Shown: positions 18,566 through 26,609 of the stretch, piece after piece
How positions within the stretch are numbered: position 1 is the first letter of the stretch
Layout of the letters: every line of letters starts with the position of its first letter
Source: CAVTOO01 sp963736355
GTDB lineage: Bacteria > Pseudomonadota > Alphaproteobacteria > Rhizobiales > Xanthobacteraceae
DNA: 64,000 bases
Reading direction: 5' to 3'
Assembly (NCBI GenBank): GCA_963736355.1
Contig: CAVTOO010000022.1
Coordinates: forward strand, 124,001-188,000
Position numbers and translations under genes: made by a program
The notes under the pieces: model-generated
The model's input: the letters and a program-made list of their open reading frames with translations, nothing else
What the model was told of the DNA's origin: nothing
Database searches by the model: none

Positions 18566-19716
18566 TGCTGTCACGCGAACAACGCACGCCGATGAGCGAG
18601 TGGTGGTGGACCGTTGACCGGCAGCTGCTGGCGGCGCTGGTGACGCTGATCCTGTCGGGCGTGGTGTTGTCGCTCGCGGCGAGCCCGCCGGTCGCTTCGC
18701 GGCTCGGGCTCGATCCGTTCCACTTCTTCAACCGCCATCTCGTGTTTCTCCTGCCGGTGTTCACGGTCCTGATCGCGACGTCGTTCCTGTCGCCGCGCCA
18801 GTTGCGGCGTGTCGCGGCGATTGTTTTTGCCATCAGCCTCGCGCTGATTGTGGCGACGATTCTGTTCGGCGCCGAGGTCAAGGGCTCGCGGCGCTGGATC
18901 TCGCTCGCGGGCATCAGCATCCAGGCCTCGGAGTTTGCGAAGCCTGCTTTCGTCGTGCTGGTGGCGTGGCTGTTTTCCGAATCGGCGCGGCGGCCCGAGA
19001 TGCCCGCGACGCTGATGTCGCTCGGGCTTCTGCTCTCGCTCGTGACATTGCTTGTCGCGCAGCCGGATTTCGGCCAGACCTTGCTTGTGCTGCTGGTGTG
19101 GGGTGCGCTGTTCTTCATGGCCGGCATGCGCTTCATCTGGATCTTCGGGCTTGGCGCGATCGGCCTTGTCGGATTGTTCAGCGCCTACAAGATGATTCCG
19201 CACGTCGCCGGGCGCATCAAACGCTTCATGGATCCGGCGTCGGGCGACACGTTCCAGGTCGACACGGCGATCGAATCATTCCTGCGCGGCGGCTGGCTCG
19301 GGCGCGGGCCGGGCGAAGGCACGGTCAAGCGCATCCTCCCGGACAGTCATACTGACTTTGTCTTCGCCGTCGCGGCCGAGGAGTTCGGCATTGTCATCTG
19401 CCTGGCGCTCGTCGCGCTGTTCTCCTTCATCGTTATCCGCGCGCTGTCGCATGCGTTGAAGACCGAGGATCTGTTCACGCGCCTTGCGGCATCGGGCCTT
19501 GCGATCCTGTTCGGCGCGCAATCGGCGATCAACATGGCGGTCAATCTGCATCTCATCCCCGCCAAGGGCATGACGTTGCCGTTCATTTCCTATGGCGGCT
19601 CCTCGATGATCTCGCTCGCCTACGGCATGGGAATGCTGCTGGCGCTGACGCGCGAGCGGCCGGGTGTCGAGAGTGAAAGCGCCGGCGATCTTTACTTCGC
19701 GCGTGGCGCGGCGTGA
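18562..19716 (+). CDS. ftsW: Septal peptidoglycan polymerase FtsW (SEDS family)
   Basis: The 384-residue SEDS protein has about ten membrane helices and is the glycosyltransferase partner of FtsI. Motifs include GSRRWISLAG, QPDFGQTLL (with the catalytic-region Asp further on in THTDF-like PDSHTDFVF), and the C-terminal PFISYGGSSM. It starts at ATG 18562, overlapping murD, and ends with a GTGA overlap with murG. Confidence 0.95.
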   Translation: MMLSREQRTPMSEWWWTVDRQLLAALVTLILSGVVLSLAASPPVASRLGLDPFHFFNRHLVFLLPVFTVLIATSFLSPRQLRRVAAIVFAISLALIVATILFGAEVKGSRRWISLAGISIQASEFAKPAFVVLVAWLFSESARRPEMPATLMSLGLLLSLVTLLVAQPDFGQTLLVLLVWGALFFMAGMRFIWIFGLGAIGLVGLFSAYKMIPHVAGRIKRFMDPASGDTFQVDTAIESFLRGGWLGRGPGEGTVKRILPDSHTDFVFAVAAEEFGIVICLALVALFSFIVIRALSHALKTEDLFTRLAASGLAILFGAQSAINMAVNLHLIPAKGMTLPFISYGGSSMISLAYGMGMLLALTRERPGVESESAGDLYFARGAA

Positions 19717-20816
19717 GCGAAAGCCCGCTCATTCTGCTCGCGGCCGGCGGCACCGGCGGGCATCTGTTTCCCGCCGAAGCGCTTGGCGTTGCGCTGACGA
19801 CGCGCGGCTGGCGCGTGCGTCTTGTCACCGACGCGCGCGCCATGCGCTACAGCGGACTGTTCACCCCCGACAAGATTGATGTCGTGCCGAGCGAGACGAT
19901 CCGCTCGCGCAATCCGCTGGCGCTGTTGCGAACCGGTGTCGTGCTGATCCGCGGCGCGATCAGCGCGCTGGCATTGATCGGCCGGCTCAAGCCGGCCGCG
20001 GTCGTCGGCTTCGGCGGCTATCCGACATTGCCGCCATTGATTGCGGCGCGGTTGCGGCGGGTGCCGACCGTGATTCATGACGCCAATGCGGTGATGGGCC
20101 GGGCCAATCGTTTTCTCGGAGAGCATGTCGATGCCATCGCCATCTCGTTCGATGGCATTCTCAACGCTTATCCGTTGCTGGATGCCAAGGCGACCGTCAC
20201 CGGCAATCCGATGCGTCCGGTCGTCGTCGCAGCCGCCGCCATTCCCTATGAGTCGCCGCAAGCGGAGGGTCCGCTCCGGATCCTCGTGACCGGCGGCAGC
20301 CAGGGCGCGCGAATCATGGCCGATGTGTTGCCGCCGGCACTGGCGCAACTCGATGAGGCGCTGCGCGCGCGTATCGTGCTGGTGCAGCAGGTGCGCGAGG
20401 AAGATCGCGCCCGCGTCGAAGGGGCTTACACCAAGCTCAAGATCACGGCGGAACTTGCGCCGTTTTTCGCCGATCTGCCGGCGCGGATCGCTGCGAGCCA
20501 TCTGGTGGTGTCGCGCTCCGGGGCGACGACAGTGGCCGAACTCGCCGCCATCGGCCGGCCCTCGATCCTCGTGCCGCTGCCGGGCGCCATCGATCAGGAC
20601 CAGTTTGCCAATGCCGGCGTTCTCGTCGTGCGCGAAGGTGCGATCCGCATTGCGCAAGCCGAATTCACCCCGGCGCGCCTCGCGGCTGAAATCACCGCAC
20701 TGGCCGCTGAGCCGGCGCGGCTTGGGGCCATGGCCAAGGCAGCCCGTTCGGCCGGCCGGCTCGACGCCGCCGAACAGCTCGCCGATCTGGTAATGGCAGT
20801 CGCACGCCGCCCGTAA
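19713..20816 (+). CDS. murG: UDP-GlcNAc:lipid I GlcNAc transferase
   Basis: The 367-residue GT28 glycosyltransferase converts lipid I to lipid II on the inner membrane face. The N-terminal glycine-rich loop AAGGTGGHLFPAEAL, VVGFGGYPTLPP, VTGGSQGARI and SRSGATTVAEL are all family motifs. The start is GTG overlapping the ftsW stop. The only sizeable gap in the dcw cluster, about 180 bases filled by a repeat, follows this gene. Confidence 0.96.
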   Translation: MSESPLILLAAGGTGGHLFPAEALGVALTTRGWRVRLVTDARAMRYSGLFTPDKIDVVPSETIRSRNPLALLRTGVVLIRGAISALALIGRLKPAAVVGFGGYPTLPPLIAARLRRVPTVIHDANAVMGRANRFLGEHVDAIAISFDGILNAYPLLDAKATVTGNPMRPVVVAAAAIPYESPQAEGPLRILVTGGSQGARIMADVLPPALAQLDEALRARIVLVQQVREEDRARVEGAYTKLKITAELAPFFADLPARIAASHLVVSRSGATTVAELAAIGRPSILVPLPGAIDQDQFANAGVLVVREGAIRIAQAEFTPARLAAEITALAAEPARLGAMAKAARSAGRLDAAEQLADLVMAVARRP

Positions 20817-20824
20817 ATCGCTTA

Positions 20825-20930
20825 TAGCGTTTTCAAGCGACGTGGATTCCGGTTCGCGTCAAGAAAACGCGTCAAAACAAGAAATTAGAGCCCAGTTCGG
20901 CTTTGATTTCATCAAAGCCGAAAAGGCTCT
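20825..20930 (-). repeat. Composite palindromic repeat, family B (long copy) between murG and murC
   Basis: Bases 20825-20874 match the family B unit (copies at 46651, 54788 and 58424) in reverse orientation: GCGTTTTC...CCGGTTCGCGTCAAGAAAACGC. The tail is a strong nested hairpin: AGAGCC (20888-20893) pairs with GGCTCT (20925-20930), and inside it a perfect 12-bp stem TTCGGCTTTGAT/ATCAAAGCCGAA (20896-20907, 20911-20922) closes a TTC loop. It could reduce read-through or stabilise RNA within the dcw operon. Confidence 0.8.
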
Positions 20931-20999
20931 AAAAGAGCCTGCAAAAGCAGGTTTGGGCCGCCTTCTCCGGGCCCGGAGTTCCAGAAGGATCAGGATAGT

Positions 21000-22406
21000 A
21001 TGAGGCTGCCGCGCGATATCGGACCGGTTCATTTCGTCGGCATCGGCGGCATCGGCATGAGCGGCATCGCCGAGGTGCTCGCCAATCTCGGCTACACTGT
21101 ACGCGGCTCAGACGTTGCTGAATCGGCCAATGTGAAGCGGCTGCGCGACAAGGGCATTCAGGTCGAGGTCGGCCACAAGGCCGAGAACGTGGTGGGCGCC
21201 GATGTCGTCGTGGTGTCGTCGGCGATCAAGCGCGACAATCCGGAATTGATGGCCGCCCGCAGCGGCCGCGTGCCGGTGGTGCGCCGCGCCGAAATGCTGG
21301 CCGAACTGATGCGCCTCAAGACCTGCGTCGCGGTCGCCGGCACCCACGGCAAGACCACCACCACCTCGATGGTCGCCGCACTGCTCGATGCCGGCAATTT
21401 CGATCCGACGGTCATCAATGGCGGCATCATCAATGCCTACGGCACCAATGCGCGCCTGGGCGCGGGCGAATGGATGGTGGTGGAAGCCGACGAAAGCGAC
21501 GGCACGTTCCTGAAACTGCCGACGGACGTCGCCATCGTCACCAATATCGATCCCGAGCATCTCGATCACTTCAAGACATTCGAAGCGGTGCAGCAGGCGT
21601 TCCGCGATTTCATCGAGAACATTCCGTTCTACGGCTTCGCGGTGATGTGCATCGATCATCCGGTGGTGCAGTCCATGGTCGGCCGTATCGAGGATCGCCG
21701 TATCATCACGTATGGCCAGAATCCGCAGGCCGATGTGCGCCTCATCGCGCTCGATCATGAAGGCGGCGGTTCGACATTCGGCGTCGTCTTTCGCCAGCAC
21801 GGCCGGCCGCACGAGATCCGCAATCTGGCGCTGCCGATGCCCGGCAATCACAACGCGCTCAACGCGACGGCCGCGATCGCGGTCGCGCATGAGCTCGGCA
21901 TTTCCGACGACGCCATCCGCAAGGCGCTGGCGTCCTTCGGCGGCGTCCGCCGTCGCTTCACCCGCACCGGTGACTGGAACGGCGTCACCATCATCGACGA
22001 TTACGGCCATCATCCGGTCGAGATCGCCGCCGTGCTGCGCGCCGCGCGCGAATCCTACAAGGGCAAGGTGATCGCGGTGGTGCAGCCGCATCGCTACTCG
22101 CGTCTGCAATCGCTGTTCGAGGAATTCTGCACCTGCTTCAATGATGCCGACGCCGTGGTCGTTGCCGATGTCTATCCGGCGGGCGAAGCGCCGATCCCCG
22201 GCATCGATCGCGATTCGTTCGTCACGGGGTTGCGCGCACATGGCCATCGCAATGTCGTGCCGCTCGACGGTGCGTCGAGCCTCGCCGGCGTCGTGCGCGA
22301 TATCGCGCAGCCGGGCGATATCGTGGTGTGCCTCGGCGCGGGCAATATCACGAACTGGGCCTATGCCCTTCCGGGCGAATTGCAGGCGCTGGGAGCGAAA
22401 GCTTGA
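21000..22406 (+). CDS. murC: UDP-N-acetylmuramate:L-alanine ligase
   Basis: The 468-residue Mur ligase adds the first stem residue. It has an N-terminal Rossmann motif FVGIGGIGMSG, P-loop GTHGKTTTTSM, a central EADESDGTFL and the C-terminal DDYGHHPVEIAA typical of MurC. The stop TGA overlaps a TTG start for murB (TTGA). Confidence 0.96.
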   Translation: MRLPRDIGPVHFVGIGGIGMSGIAEVLANLGYTVRGSDVAESANVKRLRDKGIQVEVGHKAENVVGADVVVVSSAIKRDNPELMAARSGRVPVVRRAEMLAELMRLKTCVAVAGTHGKTTTTSMVAALLDAGNFDPTVINGGIINAYGTNARLGAGEWMVVEADESDGTFLKLPTDVAIVTNIDPEHLDHFKTFEAVQQAFRDFIENIPFYGFAVMCIDHPVVQSMVGRIEDRRIITYGQNPQADVRLIALDHEGGGSTFGVVFRQHGRPHEIRNLALPMPGNHNALNATAAIAVAHELGISDDAIRKALASFGGVRRRFTRTGDWNGVTIIDDYGHHPVEIAAVLRAARESYKGKVIAVVQPHRYSRLQSLFEEFCTCFNDADAVVVADVYPAGEAPIPGIDRDSFVTGLRAHGHRNVVPLDGASSLAGVVRDIAQPGDIVVCLGAGNITNWAYALPGELQALGAKA

Positions 22407-23326
22407 GTTTCCCCGACATCACCGCCGATCTCAAAGCCGCCATGCCCGATCTGCGCGGGCGGTTGCTGGCCAATCAGGAGCTTGCGCCGTTCACGTGGTT
22501 TCGCGCCGGCGGTGCGGCGCAGATACTGTTCACGCCCGAGAGCGAAGACGATCTCGCTTATTTCCTGCGCGCATCTCGATGCGGCGATTCCCGTCACGGT
22601 GGTCGGGCTCGGCTCCAACCTGATCGTGCGTGATGGCGGCGTGCCGGGTGTCGTCATTCGTCTCGGCCGCGGCTTCAACGAGATCGTGGTTGAAGAGGAC
22701 GTGCGCATTCGCACCGGCACGGCCGTGCCAGATGTGAAGGTCGCGCGCGCGGCGGCCGATGCAGGGATCGACGGGCTCGCGTTCTATCGCGGTATCCCGG
22801 GTTCGATCGGCGGCGCGCTGCGCATGAATGCAGGTGCGCATGGCGGCGAGACGCGCGACAAGCTGGTCTCGGTGCGCGCGGTCGATCGCAAGGGCAGGTG
22901 CATGTCGTGAGCAACGCCGACCTGCACTACGAGTATCGTCATTGCGGGGCGCCGGAGGATTTCATCTTCACCCAGGCGACCTATGAGGGCGTGCGCGGGG
23001 ATTCCGCAAAAATTCTCGCCGAGATGGACCGCGTGACGCAGGCGCGCGAGGCGGCGCAGCCGATCCGCGAGAAGACCGGCGGTTCGACGTTCAAAAATCC
23101 GCCGGGCGGCAAAGCCTGGCAGCTGATCGACGCGGCCGGTTGCCGCGGCTTGCGCGTCGGCGGCGCGCAGGTGTCGGAAATGCACTGCAATTTTCTGATC
23201 AATACCGGCGCGGCGACGGCGGCCAATATCGAAGAACTCGGTGAGACGGTGCGCCGTCGCGTCAAGGAATCGTCCGGCGTCGACCTGCACTGGGAAATCA
23301 AGCGCATCGGAGTGGCGGCGCAATGA
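22403..23326 (+). CDS. murB: UDP-N-acetylenolpyruvoylglucosamine reductase (two frameshifts)
   Basis: MurB is the FAD/NADPH enzyme that makes UDP-MurNAc, about 307 residues when restored. The start is TTG 22403 overlapping the murC stop, giving SFPDITADLKAAMPDLRGRL, the usual rhizobial beginning. The first break is near 22572 (an extra G; FLR-HLDAAIPVTVVGLGSN resumes in another frame). The second is near 22893 (a lost C; DRKG-QVHVVSNADLHYEYR). FAD-site motifs VGLGSNLIVRDGG and IPGSIGGALRMNAGAHG and the late GGSTFKNPPG and AAGCRGLRVGGAQVS are intact. As murB is normally essential and no second copy is seen here, sequence error is the likely cause. Confidence 0.88.
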
Positions 23327-24243
23327 CAAAACACGTTGCAGTGCTGATGGGCGGCTGGTCGGCGGAGCGGCAAGTGTCGCTGTGGTCAGGTACGGCGTGC
23401 GCCGATGCACTCGAACGGCGCGGCTATCGCGTCAGCCGTGTCGATGTCGGTCGCGATATCAGCGCGGTTCTCACTGCGCTCAAGCCCGATGTCGCGCTGA
23501 ATGTCCTGCACGGTCGGCCGGGCGAGGACGGCGTGCTGCAAGGCGTGCTGGAAGTGCTGCAGATTCCCTACAGCCACTCCGGCGTGATGTCGTCGGCCTT
23601 GGCGATGGAAAAGGACTTCGCCAAAACGGTGATGGAAGCCGCCGGCATCCGTTGCCCCAAGGGCCTGACGCTCGACCGGCGCGAGATCGCCAAGGCGCAT
23701 GTCATGAAGCCCCCTTACGTGATCAAGCCCGTGGCGGATGGCTCCAGTGTCGGGGTGTTCATTGTCACCGAGGCGCACGCCCATCCGCCCCAGGAATTGT
23801 TCCGGGATGACTGGCCCCATGGCGACCGGATGCTGGTCGAGGAGTACATCCCCGGCAAGGAACTGACCTGCGCCGTCATCGGCGACCGGGTTCTGGATGT
23901 GATCGAAATCCAAACCGCAGCCAAATTCTACGATTACGACGCAAAGTATTCAAAAGGCGGATCAAATCACATCCTGCCCGCTCCAATTTTACCAGTTGTT
24001 TACCAGGAAGTCCGAAGACTAACGCTGGCGGCGCATCAAGCGCTCGGCTGTCGTGGCGTGAGCCGTGCGGACTTCCGCTACGACGACCGGATCGAGGGAA
24101 CCGGCGGACTTGTTTGCCTTGAGGTGAACACCCAGCCCGGCATGACCGAGATGTCGCTCGTTCCTGAGCTCGCAGCTTACGCGGGCATGACTTTTGAAGA
24201 GCTCGTTCAATGGATGGTGGAAGACGCCTCGCTCGATCGCTGA
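23323..24243 (+). CDS. ddl: D-alanine:D-alanine ligase
   Basis: The 306-residue ATP-grasp ligase supplies D-Ala-D-Ala to MurF. Motifs are LHGRPGEDGVLQG, YVIKPVADGSSVGV (ATP-grasp), VEEYIPGKELT and CLEVNTQPGMTEMS (metal ligands). It starts at ATG 23323 overlapping murB by four bases. About 30 codons at 23940-24030 use TTA, AGA, CTA, TCA and AAA, which are rare elsewhere in the window; this patch may hide a regulatory signal for ftsQ. The end overlaps ftsQ by 34 bases. Confidence 0.96.
   Translation: MTKHVAVLMGGWSAERQVSLWSGTACADALERRGYRVSRVDVGRDISAVLTALKPDVALNVLHGRPGEDGVLQGVLEVLQIPYSHSGVMSSALAMEKDFAKTVMEAAGIRCPKGLTLDRREIAKAHVMKPPYVIKPVADGSSVGVFIVTEAHAHPPQELFRDDWPHGDRMLVEEYIPGKELTCAVIGDRVLDVIEIQTAAKFYDYDAKYSKGGSNHILPAPILPVVYQEVRRLTLAAHQALGCRGVSRADFRYDDRIEGTGGLVCLEVNTQPGMTEMSLVPELAAYAGMTFEELVQWMVEDASLDR
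23988..24002 (+). promoter_or_regulatory. Degenerate CtrA-like box inside ddl, upstream of ftsQ
   Basis: TTTA-N7-TTTA, followed by CC, lies in the AT-rich, rare-codon patch of ddl, 208 bases upstream of the ftsQ start. It differs from the CtrA consensus TTAA-N7-TTAA by one base in each half. In Caulobacter an internal CtrA-controlled promoter drives ftsQA; equivalence here is inference. Confidence 0.25.
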
Positions 24244-25154
24244 AGGGGACCGGTTCTCGGTCTCCGTCACAGCGTCGCGCAGCGTCCGGCCGCGATCCTC
24301 TTCCTGAAATTCAGGGCAATAGCCTGGTGTCGCGGGTCGCGCGCGTTCGCCAGCGTTTGCCTCGCTTTGCGGGCCTCGCCGCGACCGTTCTCATCATTCT
24401 GGGCAGCGCCGCGTTCGGCGCCGTGAAAGGCGACCATCTCGGGCCGCTGGTCGAAGCGGCGCGCGATGCGCGCGACGCGACTGCCAATGTCGCGGGTTTC
24501 CGGATTACCCGGCTCAATATTGCGGGGCGCAAGCAGCTGACACAGGACGAAATCCTGTCGATCGGCGGTGTGACCGGCCGTACCTCGCTGTTGTTTCTCG
24601 ATGCGGCGCTCGTTCGCGAGAAGCTCAAGGCGTCGCCCTGGATCGCCGAAGCCACCGTTGCAAAATATTATCCCGACCGGCTGCAGATCGACATCGTCGA
24701 ACGCTCGGCGTTCGCGTTGTGGCAGGAAAACGGCCGTATCTCGGTCGTTGCCGAGGATGGCGCCGTGCTCGAGCCCTATGTCCAGCGCCGCTTCACCTCG
24801 CTGCCGCTGGTCGTGGGCACTGGCGCGCAGACCGGCGCGAAAGATTTCCTCGCGCTGTTGGCGCGGTATCCGCAGGTCAAGGGTCAGGTCCGCGCGGCGG
24901 TGATGGTCGGCGAGCGGCGCTGGAATTTGCGCCTGATCAACGGCATGGATGTGCGTCTGCCCGAGCGCAACATCGAGCAGGCGCTGACTCTCCTGACCTC
25001 GCTCGACCGAGACAAACAACTGATGTCGCGCGACATCACGGCCATCGATCTGCGCTTGCCCGATCGCATTTCGGTGCGTCTGTCGGAGGACGCCGCAAAA
25101 GCGCGCGAGGATCTCGTCAAAGACAAAAAGACCAAGAAAGCGGGAGCCGCATGA
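24210..25154 (+). CDS. ftsQ: Cell division protein FtsQ
   Basis: The 314-residue bitopic protein has a basic cytoplasmic end of about 55 residues, one membrane helix (AATVLIILGSAAFGAV), a POTRA domain beginning FRITRLNIAGRKQLTQDEIL, then the periplasmic beta domain (KYYPDRLQIDIVER...). FtsQ anchors the FtsQLB complex at the septum. The start MDGGRRLARSL at 24210 lies inside the ddl end but matches the common rhizobial N-terminus. The ATGA overlap with ftsA implies coupling. Confidence 0.92.
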   Translation: MDGGRRLARSLKGTGSRSPSQRRAASGRDPLPEIQGNSLVSRVARVRQRLPRFAGLAATVLIILGSAAFGAVKGDHLGPLVEAARDARDATANVAGFRITRLNIAGRKQLTQDEILSIGGVTGRTSLLFLDAALVREKLKASPWIAEATVAKYYPDRLQIDIVERSAFALWQENGRISVVAEDGAVLEPYVQRRFTSLPLVVGTGAQTGAKDFLALLARYPQVKGQVRAAVMVGERRWNLRLINGMDVRLPERNIEQALTLLTSLDRDKQLMSRDITAIDLRLPDRISVRLSEDAAKAREDLVKDKKTKKAGAA

Positions 25155-26476
25155 CCAGTCTCGACGGCGGCCTCGCGCCCAAAATGCGACCCCTGCCGCA
25201 CAAGCGCACCGCCATTGTTGCTGCGCTCGACGTCGGTACCAGCAAAATTGCCTGCCTGATCGCGCGGCTGAAGCCGTGCCCGTCGTCGGAAGCGCTGCGT
25301 GGGCGCAGCCACGCGATCGAAGTACTTGGCGTCAGCCACATCCAGTCGCGTGGCATGAAGGCTGGCGCGGTGGTCGATATTGGCGAGGCGGAAGATGCGA
25401 TCCGCCGCGCGGTGTCGCTGGCGGAGAATATGGCCGGCGTGCAGCTTGAAGGCGTTCTGCTGTCGATTTCGGCCGGGCGTCTCGGCTCCCAGCTGGTCGA
25501 GGCGGCCTCCCAGGTGCGTGGCGGCTCGGTGACGGATGACGATTTGACACGGGCGACGACGGCGACGGCCCATCATGGCGCCGATCAGGGCCGCTCGGTG
25601 CTCCACGCTCTGCCGGTCGGCTATTCGCTCGACGGCGTGCGCGGCGTGCGCGACCCCCGCGGCATGGTGGCGCGGGAGTTCGGCATCGAAATGAACATCG
25701 TCACCGCCGATTCCAGCGCGGTGAAGAACCTGATGCTCGCCGTGGAGCGCTGCCATCTGTCGATCGAAGCCATCGTGGCGAGCTCCTATGCGGCCGGCCT
25801 CTCGGTCCTGGCCGACGACGAGGCCGATCTCGGCGCCGCGGTTGTGGATTTGGGCGCGGGGACGACCACGATCTCCACCTATTTGGGCGGCCGGTTCGTC
25901 CATGCCAGCGGATTTGCGCTCGGCGGGCAACACATCACCATGGATCTTGCTCGCGGCCTCGGCGCCAGCATTGCAGATGCCGAGCGAATCAAGACTTTAT
26001 ACGGGTCCGTTCTGACCGGCGGATCGGACGCGCGCGAACTCATGACCATTTCCTCGTCTCCTGGCGACAGCGAAAACGATTCGATGCAGATCGTGTCGCG
26101 CGCGACCGTCAGCAACATCGTGCGCGGACGCGCCGAGGAAATCTTCGAGATGGTGCGCGACCGTCTGATGCAATCGCCCTTCGCCGCGGAGCCGCGCGCA
26201 GGCGTGGTGCTGACCGGGGGCGGCTCGCAACTCACAGGCCTGGCCGATCTCGCCGCCCGCATGCTCGGACGTCAGGTACGCGTCGGCCGCCCGCTGGGCC
26301 TCAGCCGCATGCCGGATGAGGCCAAGGACGCATCCTTCGCGGTGCCGGCCGGGCTCGTCGTCTATCCGCAATTCGCACATCTTGAACACTTTGAACCGCG
26401 GCATACGCGGCAATTGATGACAGGGACTGACGGCTATTTCGGAAAGGTGGGCCGATGGCTACGCGAGAGCTTTTGA
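25151..26476 (+). CDS. ftsA: Cell division protein FtsA
   Basis: The 441-residue actin-like ATPase tethers FtsZ to the membrane. ATP-site motifs include AALDVGTSKIACL, VDLGAGTTTISTY and VVLTGGGSQLTGLADLA. The C-terminus YFGKVGRWLRESF is the amphipathic membrane-targeting helix. I chose ATG 25151, which overlaps the ftsQ stop; a longer open frame upstream is not FtsA. A family A repeat begins right after the stop. Confidence 0.96.
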   Translation: MTSLDGGLAPKMRPLPHKRTAIVAALDVGTSKIACLIARLKPCPSSEALRGRSHAIEVLGVSHIQSRGMKAGAVVDIGEAEDAIRRAVSLAENMAGVQLEGVLLSISAGRLGSQLVEAASQVRGGSVTDDDLTRATTATAHHGADQGRSVLHALPVGYSLDGVRGVRDPRGMVAREFGIEMNIVTADSSAVKNLMLAVERCHLSIEAIVASSYAAGLSVLADDEADLGAAVVDLGAGTTTISTYLGGRFVHASGFALGGQHITMDLARGLGASIADAERIKTLYGSVLTGGSDARELMTISSSPGDSENDSMQIVSRATVSNIVRGRAEEIFEMVRDRLMQSPFAAEPRAGVVLTGGGSQLTGLADLAARMLGRQVRVGRPLGLSRMPDEAKDASFAVPAGLVVYPQFAHLEHFEPRHTRQLMTGTDGYFGKVGRWLRESF

Positions 26477-26521
26477 GCATCATCCGAAAAAGTGGAAGCC
26501 GGTTTTCCGAAAAGATGATGC
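26477..26521. repeat. Dispersed palindromic repeat, family A (copy 2)
   Basis: The ends GCATCATC and GATGATGC flank the core AAAGTGGAAGCCGGTTTTCCG, compensatory to the other family A copies, so the palindrome is kept while the end bases differ. It starts one base after the ftsA TGA and fills a third of the ftsA-ftsZ gap. A small CCCGC/GCGGG hairpin follows further on, before the ftsZ ribosome binding site GAGAGG. Confidence 0.8.
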
Positions 26522-26609
26522 TTGAGATGAAGACCACCTCCCTCAGAATTCACACACCCGCCAGCGCGGGCTTTTCGACGCGTTCTGCCCGCGTCATCGA
26601 GAGGCAATC

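Noticed and set aside
26557..26574. Terminator between ftsA and ftsZ (CCCGC/GCGGG then CTTTT)
   Set aside because: The stem has only five pairs, too weak to call; ftsZ is probably also read from upstream.
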